25,478 nt of DNA from an uncultured Bdellovibrio sp. (lineage in GTDB: Bacteria > Bdellovibrionota > Bdellovibrionia > Bdellovibrionales > Bdellovibrionaceae): contig NZ_CAMLDV010000036.1 in NCBI RefSeq assembly GCF_946478835.1, forward strand, positions 1-25,478, written 5' to 3'. A program made the translations under genes and the position numbers. Shown here one piece after another: positions 1 through 6,934 of the stretch. The notes beneath the pieces were generated by a model. The model worked only from the letters and a program-made list of their open reading frames with translations. It did not search any database and was not told the DNA's origin. How positions within the stretch are numbered: the first letter of the stretch is position 1; every line of letters starts with the position of its first letter.

Positions 1-6
1 GTTGGA

Positions 7-1629
7 TCATTCCATTGAAGCGGGACGTGTTTCCAGACGGACCACGTGCTCTTGTTGAAGTTGCAACTCGGCCGCATCCTCGACTGTGATCACAAGTTCA
101 TTCGATGGAATGAAAGAAGAAAGCATATTCAGAAGCGAGGTTTTACCGGAACCGGTACCACCGGAGATTACGATATTTAAACCGTTCTCTGAACAGATGC
201 GAAGGAAGTCGATCATGTTCTTCGTAATACTTCCGTAATTGATGTACTTCTCAGGTGTGATACCACCTTTTTTAAATTTACGAATTGTCAAAGCAGGTCC
301 GTCGATTGCTAACGGTTCAATTACGGCATTCACACGCGAACCGTCTTTCAAACGCGCATCCACATATGGAGTCGAGTCGTTGATCTGACGGCCTAGTGGA
401 GTCACGATACGCTCGATGATACGGCGAAGGTGATCATTTGATGTGAACGTCACAGGACTTAATTGAACTTTACCACTTTTCTCGACGAAGATTTTTCTAA
501 AACCATTTACCATTATCTCGGTGACATCGGGATCGGCAAGAAGATCTTCTAACGGACCCAGTCCCAAGGCTTCTTCTAAGACCTCTTTGATAATTTTAGA
601 GCGCTCTTCGCGGGCAAGATCCGGAGCTTCTTTATCGACAATCAGAGTGATTTCTCTTTTTGTTTTTTCGCGGATTTCTTTCTCTTTGCCTTCATCTTGT
701 TTGGTATCCAGCAAAAGTTTTTTCAAATCCACCGTGCGAATCAATTCGTTGTGCACGCGGATTTTTAGAAGTGTGCGCGCATCCATTCCTGCCAGTGCTG
801 CTGCATTGGCAGAGCCACCGCCAGCAGCAGGTTCTGTTGCCGCAGGGGCGGGTTTTGGACGAGCAATTGTTTTAAGTCTTTGCAGGATGCCGCCCGTCAG
901 TTTGCGGGTGACATCATAATACGCCGCTGTGACTGGAGCTTTAGGAGCTGACAACACAAACGGAGTGTACTTTTGAAGCGCCATCATGGATGTCGCTTCA
1001 TCTTGAGGAATGATTCCCACATAAGGAAGTTGCAATTGATTTGAAATCGTTTGCGGAGAAAGACCTGTTGGTGAAGCTTTGTTAATCACAAGCTGGAACA
1101 TGTCCTTCGGAAGAGTTGCCGAAAGAAGTTCATTCACCAAACGTTGAGTTTGCGTCACAACCAATACTTCAGGGCTTGTCACGATCATGATTGCGGTGGC
1201 TTCTTGCAAAACAGCCATTTGTGCCGGACCCAAATCAGTTCCGACGTCGACAATCACAAACTTAAAGGCACGACTGAAAAACTCTAAAAGTTTTCCCAAA
1301 AGATCAGGAGAGATGTTTAAAGATTCTTCCGGTCCACGAACTGCACCCAAGTAAGCTAAACCTGATTGGTGCATTGTCACCAAGGTGTTCATAGGTTGAG
1401 AATTCAGAGAGCCTTGGAAGTTCGCAAGTTCTTTTAAAGTCTTTTGTGGTTTCAGACCCATGATGACGTTTTGATCGCCGACGCTCTTCGCGTCTGCATC
1501 GATCAAAAGCACTTGGGCTCTGAGTTCGTTCATGATGGTGCATGCAAAGTTCGCGGCAAAAACGGACTTACCGACGCCGCCTTTACCACCGACTACAGCG
1601 ATGAGATTACAATTAGGATTGATAGCCAA
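7..1629 (-). CDS. CpaE-CpaF fusion: MinD-like ATPase joined to Flp pilus motor ATPase, stopped early
   Basis: This is a 540-residue cytoplasmic protein of the Flp/Tad pilus machine. Residues 1-245 are a MinD/ParA-type ATPase with a deviant Walker A motif (GGKGGVGKS, residues 14-22), as in CpaE/TadZ, which places the pilus in the cell. An Ala/Pro-rich linker (about 255-275) leads to a CpaF/TadA-type secretion ATPase with its N-terminal helical region, Walker A GGTGSGKT (490-497) and the acidic Asp-box Glu517. The family normally continues with Walker B and His boxes, but here an in-frame TGA (7-9) follows RPASME. The two codons left in the window after the TGA read Ser-Asn, which fits the usual family pattern of Glu-Gly-Ser/Lys here, so a Gly-to-stop change is plausible. 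The start is TTG at 1627-1629, with GGAGGT six bases upstream. I see no CpaE receiver-like domain. The family calls are secure; whether the gene is functional is doubtful. Confidence 0.85.
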   Translation of the reverse strand: MAINPNCNLIAVVGGKGGVGKSVFAANFACTIMNELRAQVLLIDADAKSVGDQNVIMGLKPQKTLKELANFQGSLNSQPMNTLVTMHQSGLAYLGAVRGPEESLNISPDLLGKLLEFFSRAFKFVIVDVGTDLGPAQMAVLQEATAIMIVTSPEVLVVTQTQRLVNELLSATLPKDMFQLVINKASPTGLSPQTISNQLQLPYVGIIPQDEATSMMALQKYTPFVLSAPKAPVTAAYYDVTRKLTGGILQRLKTIARPKPAPAATEPAAGGGSANAAALAGMDARTLLKIRVHNELIRTVDLKKLLLDTKQDEGKEKEIREKTKREITLIVDKEAPDLAREERSKIIKEVLEEALGLGPLEDLLADPDVTEIMVNGFRKIFVEKSGKVQLSPVTFTSNDHLRRIIERIVTPLGRQINDSTPYVDARLKDGSRVNAVIEPLAIDGPALTIRKFKKGGITPEKYINYGSITKNMIDFLRICSENGLNIVISGGTGSGKTSLLNMLSSFIPSNELVITVEDAAELQLQQEHVVRLETRPASME

Positions 1630-1633
1630 TGCA

Positions 1634-1669
1634 GACCTCCATTTCCTTTATCGGCTGAAATGGGAGGTC
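1634..1669 (-). promoter_or_regulatory. Hairpin masking the cpaE-cpaF ribosome-binding site
   Basis: Two arms, 1634-1645 and 1657-1669, are complementary over 12 pairs with one bulged base. The arm nearer the start codon contains the GGAGGT ribosome-binding sequence of cpaE-cpaF, so mRNA reading through from cpaC would fold it away. No U-run follows, so it does not look like a terminator. The loop contains the -10 box of a sigma-28-like promoter. The pairing is seen in the sequence; the regulatory role is inferred. Confidence 0.55.
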
Positions 1670-1675
1670 CGTTTA
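1648..1675 (-). promoter_or_regulatory. Sigma-28 (FliA)-like promoter of cpaE-cpaF
   Basis: On the minus strand TAAA (1672-1675) is followed after 16 bases by GCCGATAA (1648-1655), the exact consensus -10 of flagellar sigma-28. The Escherichia coli spacing is 15, and 14-16 is accepted in Bacillus SigD promoters. Transcription would begin near 1641, just ahead of GGAGGT and the TTG start. Such a transcript would lack the upstream arm of the overlapping hairpin. Confidence 0.65.
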
Positions 1676-1682
1676 CGAGATG

Positions 1683-3212
1683 TTAGTCGCGTAAACGGAA
1701 CTTCTTCTTAATTTGCTCAGCTCCCGAGCTCGCAGAAGTTTTCACGATGGGCGTAACAAAGACCACAAACTGGCTTTGTTGTTTGATGAAGTCTTTAGAT
1801 GCATACAAGCTGATGATCGGGTTCTTTTGTCCAGCTGGACGATTGTAACCTGTCGAAGTGGAGTTGCGGATCAAACCACCCACCGCCGCACTTTGACGAT
1901 CACGCACAGTCACCGTGCTCGACATTTGGTTCTTACTCACAATCGGTGCCCCTTGCGGAGTATTACCAAGCAAGCTGCTCACTTCAAAACTCATCTCCAT
2001 GTGCACACTTCCGGATTTTTCACCCAAAAGCACAGGTGTAATACCTGTGACGATACCCACAGAGGCAAATGCTGTACCTTGTGTACCGTCTTTACCGATG
2101 ACTGGATATGGTTGGTCGGTCACTTGTTTGATTTCGCCTTTTTTACCGTCTTCCACAATCAAGCTTGTACTTTCAAGCACGCGCGCATGACCGTGTTGTT
2201 TTGCCCAATTGAGTTTTGGCAACAAGTTAGAAACAGTTCCTGTGATGGAGCTGATCACACCACCTGGGCTGTCGCCACCTGTTTGGAAAGTCATTTGCGA
2301 GTTGTCGCCCAATTCAGGAGTGAATTGGAATTTAAATGCTTTCGAGTAGTCTTTATTCAATTCCACGTAGTGCACCACAAGCTGAATCATTTTTGCTGGT
2401 GGTTTTGCCGGAGCTTCCTTAATTTGAATAAGGTTGATTACTCCATCATTCGCAGGTTTACGTTTTTTGATCGGACCACCGTCTTCCGCGGCATCAATCA
2501 CGATGTCAGGAAGATAAGTTTTTGCCACGATCTCGGCACGTTTTGATTCTTCTTCGCTGTTCGCCCAACCTTGAAGAATGATTTTGTCATTCACGGCACG
2601 GACTTCGATCTCGGGATTGTTGATATCACGAGCGATGAACTCTGCAATTTTCTTTTGTGCTAAAGGACTCAAAGTCACAAGAGAAGAAGCTTGATCGCCG
2701 AATTGTTTAATCACGTTGTAAATACGAGCAAGATCTTTTGGCAAAAGGATCTGACCATCAACAACAACTCTGTTGTTCACGATTTTAATATTGATACCTT
2801 CGATATCGCCCAAAAGCGCACGGATTTCACGAACGACTTTATCAAGTTTACTTTTCTTAACGTCAATACGGAATTCCGCAACGACTTTACCATTGCGTTT
2901 ATCATGAATCGTCAACGTCGCAAAACCCTCTGCTTTAGGAGTGAAGCGCATGACGTTTAAATCTTTAGCGTAAGCCGCCGTTACGATACGACGGAAGTCA
3001 CCTTTAAATTCAATATCATTGGGAAGAGGCGGAAGTTTTTCATCCTGCTCAATGCCCAAAGTGAGGTTGATAAATTTGCGGGAGCGATAGACGCCAGTTC
3101 CTTCATCCGCTGTTGCCGATGACGGTTCTGCGACAAGTTCTTCTTGTGCAAAAGCGACGTGACCACAGAGGCTGAGGAAAAGTCCTGTCAGTAAAATGTG
3201 TCGTCTCATCAT
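1683..3212 (-). CDS. cpaC: CpaC/RcpA secretin of the Flp pilus
   Basis: This is the outer-membrane channel through which the Flp pilus exits. The 509-residue protein begins with a signal peptide cleaved probably after AFA (residue 22). It continues with the pilus-assembly N-terminal domain (about 45-120), two BON-like modules (about 125-175 and 185-240), and the secretin barrel domain (about 275-495). That domain contains the typical conserved stretch around VRDRQSAAVGGLI (436-448) and a final FVVFVTP strand. ATGATG lies at 3207-3212. GGGGG is only two bases from the first ATG and five from the second, so the second (3207-3209) may be the true start. It is 34 bases downstream of cpaB and 53 bases upstream of cpaE-cpaF. 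Length and domain order are normal for CpaC. Confidence 0.93.
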   Translation of the reverse strand: MMRRHILLTGLFLSLCGHVAFAQEELVAEPSSATADEGTGVYRSRKFINLTLGIEQDEKLPPLPNDIEFKGDFRRIVTAAYAKDLNVMRFTPKAEGFATLTIHDKRNGKVVAEFRIDVKKSKLDKVVREIRALLGDIEGINIKIVNNRVVVDGQILLPKDLARIYNVIKQFGDQASSLVTLSPLAQKKIAEFIARDINNPEIEVRAVNDKIILQGWANSEEESKRAEIVAKTYLPDIVIDAAEDGGPIKKRKPANDGVINLIQIKEAPAKPPAKMIQLVVHYVELNKDYSKAFKFQFTPELGDNSQMTFQTGGDSPGGVISSITGTVSNLLPKLNWAKQHGHARVLESTSLIVEDGKKGEIKQVTDQPYPVIGKDGTQGTAFASVGIVTGITPVLLGEKSGSVHMEMSFEVSSLLGNTPQGAPIVSKNQMSSTVTVRDRQSAAVGGLIRNSTSTGYNRPAGQKNPIISLYASKDFIKQQSQFVVFVTPIVKTSASSGAEQIKKKFRLRD

Positions 3213-3246
3213 ATCCCCCTTAATTCCCCTAAAATCCTAGACCCAA

Positions 3247-4170
3247 TTACAAAGTTTGAAATCCATTGCCGCGAGGTCTTTGTGCCGGCGGAGGAGCAGT
3301 TCTTTGTTGTTGTACTGGTGGTGTATAAACAGGTCGTTGAGGTACGGCGATCGGAGGTGCTGCTACAGCAGGTGCACCATCTAATGCTACCACAGGTCGT
3401 CCCATAACTGAATCCGAAGTTGAGCTTGGCATTCTTGGCGGAACCGTTCTGTCGCTCGGATTTCTAAGAGCAAAGAACAAGTTTCCAGGAGCTGTCGAAA
3501 GAATGTAAAACAGATCCTGAGCTTCCTTCGGAGTCGCTTCCACTGTGATCGTCGTATATTTCGTATCACCAGTTAAAGCGATCTGCGTTAAGTTCTTACC
3601 AGATGAATCCAATTCAAACATACGTGGAATGTTGTTCACAACACTCACACCTGTTGCAAGCACAACAACGTCCGACATCATCGTGAAAACTTCACGACGT
3701 TGACCGATACCTTTACCCGTATCAACAGCAGCAAAGATATCGACACGGTCACCAGGGCGAATCAATTTCGCAACACCGCGCACTTCATCCACCGGAATTG
3801 TCACGGCACGCTTACTTGGTGCCACTTGCAAAGCAATCCCCGTATCAGGACCCGGAGTTAAAAGATTGTTCTTAAGAACCATTTGACCTTTACGAATAGG
3901 AACGGCGGCCACGTTACCGATGATTTCATCGGGAATCGTGATAGCGTCTGGTTGAATAAAGTCAGCAGGAAGTTCTTTTGTTTCAACCATTGTATCGTAG
4001 ATCGTTTGCATTTCTGCGATGTCTTCTTTGGCAACAACCACACGCTTAGTAGAACCGAAACGCTTGTCGTATTCGGCTTTCTTCTCTTGGGAATAGCTGT
4101 ACAGCAGGAACGTTGCAAACACGCCTGCTGCGATGGAAAGCCAGAGATTTCTTGTATCGTTCGATCCCAT
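3247..4170 (-). CDS. cpaB: CpaB/RcpC Flp pilus assembly protein (SAF domain)
   Basis: This is an inner-membrane-anchored periplasmic protein of the Flp pilus that works with the secretin CpaC. The 307 residues show an N-terminal membrane segment (about 8-27). A SAF domain follows (about 43-105, starting at RVVVAKEDI and including PIRKGQ). The RcpC-type region contains AVTIPVDEVRGVAKLIRPGDRVDIF-like sequence, usual for the family. The C-terminal 35 residues are rich in Pro and Gln, probably an extended tail. The ATG at 4168-4170 has AGGA four bases upstream. It sits between the pseudopilin genes and cpaC, as in other tad/cpa clusters. Confidence 0.92.
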   Translation of the reverse strand: MGSNDTRNLWLSIAAGVFATFLLYSYSQEKKAEYDKRFGSTKRVVVAKEDIAEMQTIYDTMVETKELPADFIQPDAITIPDEIIGNVAAVPIRKGQMVLKNNLLTPGPDTGIALQVAPSKRAVTIPVDEVRGVAKLIRPGDRVDIFAAVDTGKGIGQRREVFTMMSDVVVLATGVSVVNNIPRMFELDSSGKNLTQIALTGDTKYTTITVEATPKEAQDLFYILSTAPGNLFFALRNPSDRTVPPRMPSSTSDSVMGRPVVALDGAPAVAAPPIAVPQRPVYTPPVQQQRTAPPPAQRPRGNGFQTL

Positions 4171-4186
4171 AAAGTCCTACTTCTTT

Positions 4187-4675
4187 CTAGGTTCCACAAG
4201 TTGAGTTCAGGCAAATGCCATACGTTGTTCTAATCCAAATGGGATTGACTCCCACGGTGGTGTTTCTTCCTTCAGGAATAGATCTTGTTTTATTGTGGTC
4301 TGCTTGTGTGCCGACCACGTCCGCCGCTCTGTTGTCAAACTCCATAAAGTCAATCAAACGGGAAGAAGCCTTCCAGTTTGTATCGCCTCTTGAAGAGAGC
4401 GTTTTTTCCGTGAGAGTTCCGTGAACTCTCATTTTTTCTTTCGAGAAATGCAATGGCTCGCCGTCGTTACCGCGGAAGTAAGTCAGGTCGGCTCTATTGC
4501 GGAAAGTTTCAAATGCATAGTTTCGTGATGCAATGGAGTTCAAGATGCCAGTATGAATGGCTCCAAAAAATCCAATAGAGAAGTTTAAAAACAACACGAT
4601 AACGACAATGATCGGTATCATTTCAAATACCGCCATGCCTTTTTCATTTTTTAAAGAGGATTGACGTTTTAACAT
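4187..4675 (-). CDS. TadE/TadF-like pseudopilin
   Basis: This 162-residue protein has an N-terminal prepilin-type signal: a basic leader, Gly13, then MAVFE with Glu at position +5 of the predicted mature protein, followed by a hydrophobic helix (IPIIVVIVLFLNF). This is the form used by TadE/TadF minor pilins, which are processed by the Flp prepilin peptidase and help start pilus assembly. The remainder is a soluble periplasmic domain. It ends CLNSTCGT, with two closely spaced Cys that could form a disulfide. The gene overlaps the end of the preceding pseudopilin gene by 7 bases. TadE versus TadF cannot be settled by eye. Confidence 0.8.
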   Translation of the reverse strand: MLKRQSSLKNEKGMAVFEMIPIIVVIVLFLNFSIGFFGAIHTGILNSIASRNYAFETFRNRADLTYFRGNDGEPLHFSKEKMRVHGTLTEKTLSSRGDTNWKASSRLIDFMEFDNRAADVVGTQADHNKTRSIPEGRNTTVGVNPIWIRTTYGICLNSTCGT

Positions 4676-5322
4676 CCGTTATCCTCCAGAGGCACATACT
4701 TGTTTTTACCCGATGCGCCCAATATTCCATAACGACTATCCAATTGGATAATCGCATCATAACGTCTGCGAACTTGCAGATCCATACACTCTGTTGCGGT
4801 GGGCTCACGAATCAAAAGACCTGAGATTCTGGCAGAGAAACCAGCATCAGGATCTTCTGTTGTCGCTCCCAAAAACGGAACTTTTAAATTGAGAATGCGT
4901 GGTTGGAAATCAAATCGCACACCCACTTGCGGGACGCGATCTGGAGTCGAAGAAGAACCATAGTCCTCAAAACTATTTCCTTTCTGGCCGCCGCCACGAA
5001 TTTCGGGCTCAGCAGAAAGTTTAAACCAACCGCCATCAGGATTGTTGAAAAGAGGTTTTAAGACAGGATTGTTCAAAAGCTCTTTATACTTATCTTTGGC
5101 AAGTTGTTCTTGTTTGTCTTGATCGACGTGAGCCGCCGCATGGGCACGCGCCGTTGAAAAGGCGATGTACTGCGCGACTTCCGCAATAGAAAGTGTATAT
5201 TTCAAGGAGAACAATACAATACACATTCCCGCCGCAAGCACGATGGAAAATATAAATTCCGCAGTTAGAAAACCGCGGGAATTTCGCAATGGATTAAAAG
5301 TTCTCTGACCTTGTCTCTTCAT
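4669..5322 (-). CDS. TadE/TadG-like pseudopilin
   Basis: This 217-residue protein has a basic leader ending in Arg-Gly17, then FLTAE with Glu at +5, followed by a hydrophobic segment (FIFSIVLAAGMCIVLFSL). That is a class III prepilin-peptidase site. The mature part is a periplasmic domain with little recognisable sequence. It has Cys at about residue 179 and a final Cys near the C-terminus (DNGC). The start overlaps the stop of the upstream gene as ATGA (5319-5322), so the two are probably translationally coupled. It is probably one of the minor pilins of the Flp system; the exact subtype is uncertain. Confidence 0.78.
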   Translation of the reverse strand: MKRQGQRTFNPLRNSRGFLTAEFIFSIVLAAGMCIVLFSLKYTLSIAEVAQYIAFSTARAHAAAHVDQDKQEQLAKDKYKELLNNPVLKPLFNNPDGGWFKLSAEPEIRGGGQKGNSFEDYGSSSTPDRVPQVGVRFDFQPRILNLKVPFLGATTEDPDAGFSARISGLLIREPTATECMDLQVRRRYDAIIQLDSRYGILGASGKNKYVPLEDNGC

Positions 5323-5576
5323 TGACCTTCCGGTTTCACCGTATTGGATCGATCAATCTGGTTAGGGTGTTGCTTCCGAGCTTTATCAGGAGCTTCCCAA
5401 ACACCAGCTTCGATCATTCCGGATATTTTTGTCCAAGGACCAGCAATCAGCTTCGCGAGAAACTTGTTGTCGCGCGCATAATTTGTGGCCCACAGAAATG
5501 CACTGACCGTGACCACCAACAAGAGAACGCCCTCAATGACAAATTGTCCTTTGCGGTTACGTAAAGGATTTATCAT
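5319..5576 (-). CDS. Small TadE-like pseudopilin
   Basis: This 85-residue protein begins with a basic leader (MINPLRNRKG), then QFVIE with Glu at +5 and a hydrophobic helix (GVLLLVVTVSAFLW). That is a typical prepilin-peptidase substrate. The remaining 50 or so residues are polar. It is shorter than usual TadE proteins and could be a minor Flp-type subunit. The ATG at 5574-5576 overlaps the stop of the upstream pilin-like gene as ATGA, with GAAGG upstream inside that gene. It is the first of three pseudopilin genes linked by stop-start overlaps. Confidence 0.75.
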   Translation of the reverse strand: MINPLRNRKGQFVIEGVLLLVVTVSAFLWATNYARDNKFLAKLIAGPWTKISGMIEAGVWEAPDKARKQHPNQIDRSNTVKPEGQ

Positions 5577-5764
5577 TGGTCACCTTCCCACTTGATCTGC
5601 TGACCACGCTCGGGTTTGAATCCGTCGCCTGTTGCCAACTGTTGTTCGATACGCGCACCAAGGCGCGGGCCAGATTCTTTGAATGCAGCCGCAGGGGCTG
5701 AGAGAAATGCTTTCAGCCCAATGCTAAAGATCACAATTAACAAAAGAACGTATTCAATTGTCAC
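5573..5764 (-). CDS. Flp-like pilin without a leader peptide
   Basis: The predicted protein is 63 residues. It opens directly with MTIEYVLLLIVIF, the hydrophobic Flp pilin helix including the conserved Glu-Tyr pair, but without the basic leader and Gly that prepilin peptidase needs. The start is GTG (5762-5764) with AGGAGG five bases upstream. The frame extends only a few codons further up to a TAG, with no other start codon, so a hidden leader is not available in this reading. The rest is an amphipathic polar tail (residues 24-63). It lies 28 bases after the major pilin gene and overlaps the next gene by 4 bases. It could be a minor pilin inserted without processing, or a membrane helper protein. 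Confidence 0.7.
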   Translation of the reverse strand: MTIEYVLLLIVIFSIGLKAFLSAPAAAFKESGPRLGARIEQQLATGDGFKPERGQQIKWEGDQ

Positions 5765-5788
5765 GTTAGCCTCCTGTGAGGTCGGCTA

Positions 5789-5806
5789 TGATCTAGTTAG
5801 AGATCA
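5789..5806 (-). other. Small hairpin at the end of the flp pilin gene
   Basis: TGATCT and AGATCA (5789-5794 and 5801-5806) form a six-pair stem with a six-base loop across the pilin stop codon. No U-run follows. It may protect the abundant pilin mRNA from 3' decay or damp expression of downstream genes. This role is inferred from position only. Confidence 0.3.
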
Positions 5807-5981
5807 CGTTACCCATGTCGGCGCCAAGTTTTTCCATTGCACCGTTAACTTGTTCAGTGATTTTTCCTTTGAACATGAGCACCAATGCAACTACCACCAC
5901 TAGCAAAAGGATGTACTCAGTCGCGCCTTGGCCTGACTCTTTTTTCAATAGATTCTTAGAAAAGTTTTTGAACTTCTTCAT
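5793..5981 (-). CDS. flp: Major Flp pilin
   Basis: This is a 62-residue Flp-type (type IVb) pilin, the probable main shaft subunit. It begins MKKFKNFSKNLLKKESG and then QGATEYILLLVVVV. Cleavage after the Gly at 17 puts Glu at +5 followed by Tyr, as prepilin peptidase TadV/CpaA requires. The hydrophobic helix is followed by a short polar tail. I chose the ATG at 5979-5981 because GGGGG lies six bases upstream; an upstream start would add seven residues and put this ribosome-binding site inside the coding region. A sigma-28-like promoter stands just upstream, so this is the first gene of the pilus operon. The peptidase gene and tadB/tadC are not in the window. Confidence 0.88.
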   Translation of the reverse strand: MKKFKNFSKNLLKKESGQGATEYILLLVVVVALVLMFKGKITEQVNGAMEKLGADMGNVISN

Positions 5982-6001
5982 AGATGTCCCCCTTAAACAC
6001 A

Positions 6002-6029
6002 ATATCGGCTAATTTTGGGATTCTCTTTA
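6002..6029 (-). promoter_or_regulatory. Sigma-28 (FliA)-like promoter of the flp operon
   Basis: TAAA (6026-6029, in TAAAG) is followed after 16 bases by GCCGATAT (6002-6009) on the minus strand, nearly identical to the flagellar sigma-28 consensus. The predicted start is near 5995, giving a leader of about 14 bases that contains only the GGGGG ribosome-binding site. The same motif and spacing occurs before cpaE-cpaF. This suggests the pilus is expressed together with motility genes. Confidence 0.7.
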
Positions 6030-6160
6030 GACTGCGGATTACAAAAGTGACTCCATTGCACATCTCATTTTGAGAATGTGTGCTTCGGTCCCATCAGCGA
6101 GAGTTTGAAAAAATGGTGATCTTTTAAACAGTCGGGCTTTGCGTGAATTTTAGAGGACGC
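6030..6160. other. Gene-free stretch upstream of the flp promoter
   Basis: This stretch lies between the HTTM-like gene and the flp promoter, both read on the minus strand. It has an imperfect hairpin at 6058-6083 (GCACATCTCA pairing with TGAGA...TGTGC around a three-base bulge), without a U-run. It may be a weak terminator for the genes upstream or a regulator site. I see no coding region here. Confidence 0.3.
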
Positions 6161-6934
6161 TTAAGAGTTTTCGACCAGTCTTTGGTCAGGGCTTCTGCTT
6201 CCATCGGGGATCAAAAAAAGAAAACTGAGACTTATCATTGCCAGTGAAAACGGAAAAATATCTGAAAGAAAAACCGCAAAACCCGCATGGAGGATGAAAA
6301 CGGCAAGAATTCCGAGTTTTGGTTTTTTCCAAAGAAGAACGGGAAGAAAAAGTTCCGTAAGGATGACGATCACTGATACGGCCGGATAAATCCAGTTCAC
6401 CGCAAACTGGTGACTGAACAAAGTTTGGTCCATCATTTTCAGCGTTTCTCCAGAGGGAAACTGATCAAATATTTTACTAATGGCCGAGAATAAATAAACG
6501 AGCAAAATCTGCCATTTTAAAAACATCGACGTGTCATTTTTTTCGTCAGTCTTCATTTTTTCAAGGGAAGGACCCACTGAAAGAGCGAAAGCCACCAGCA
6601 GTAAAAGAACTTTTTGATTCTGAAACATCTGTGAAAGGCTCATGAGAAGACCGAGCAAAGATAAAAGAGCGCCCAAACGGGTTTTCTTAGTGAGTAAGAA
6701 CAAAGCTCCCAATAAAAGCAGCGTCCATTCGATCAATAGAATGGAAACCGGATAAATTGGGATGGCCTCTAGAAGGTGACGAAACGGAAAAGCGCCTCCC
6801 TGATGAATACTCCATCGATGAAGTTCAAAAATATCACTCAGCACACGGCTTACTAAAGCCACGGCAAAGAAACCATAAAAGGCCCGTAAGCACGAAATTT
6901 TATTGAAGGTCACAAGCGGGCGTCTTAAAGACAT
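6161..6934 (-). CDS. HTTM-like polytopic membrane protein
   Basis: This 257-residue protein has about six to seven hydrophobic segments. Its pattern recalls the HTTM family (membrane domain related to vitamin-K-dependent gamma-carboxylase). It has an N-terminal arginine-bearing first helix, a run of helices, the LKWQILLVYLFSAISKI segment followed by SGETLKMM, and later helices. No catalytic residue can be assigned, and HTTM proteins in bacteria mostly have no known role. The ATG (6932-6934) has AAGG close upstream and lies 35 bases inside the preceding gene, so the two are probably translated together. A DoxX/MauE-like membrane protein is an alternative. Confidence 0.6.
   Translation of the reverse strand: MSLRRPLVTFNKISCLRAFYGFFAVALVSRVLSDIFELHRWSIHQGGAFPFRHLLEAIPIYPVSILLIEWTLLLLGALFLLTKKTRLGALLSLLGLLMSLSQMFQNQKVLLLLVAFALSVGPSLEKMKTDEKNDTSMFLKWQILLVYLFSAISKIFDQFPSGETLKMMDQTLFSHQFAVNWIYPAVSVIVILTELFLPVLLWKKPKLGILAVFILHAGFAVFLSDIFPFSLAMISLSFLFLIPDGSRSPDQRLVENS

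Noticed and set aside
7..9. TGA read as selenocysteine or another recoded residue in CpaF
   Set aside because: The family has Gly here, no selenocysteine hairpin can be judged in the nine bases left, and CpaF proteins are not known selenoproteins.
1713..2546. Long plus-strand open frame (277 codons) opposite cpaC
   Set aside because: It lies wholly antisense to a clear secretin gene, has no recognisable domain, and its composition (many His, Cys, Phe) is that of a shadow frame.
5765..5785. CCTC-ACAG-GAGG hairpin over the ribosome-binding site of the leaderless pilin gene
   Set aside because: Only four pairs, and competing folds exist; too weak to annotate, although it echoes the stronger hairpin before cpaE-cpaF.
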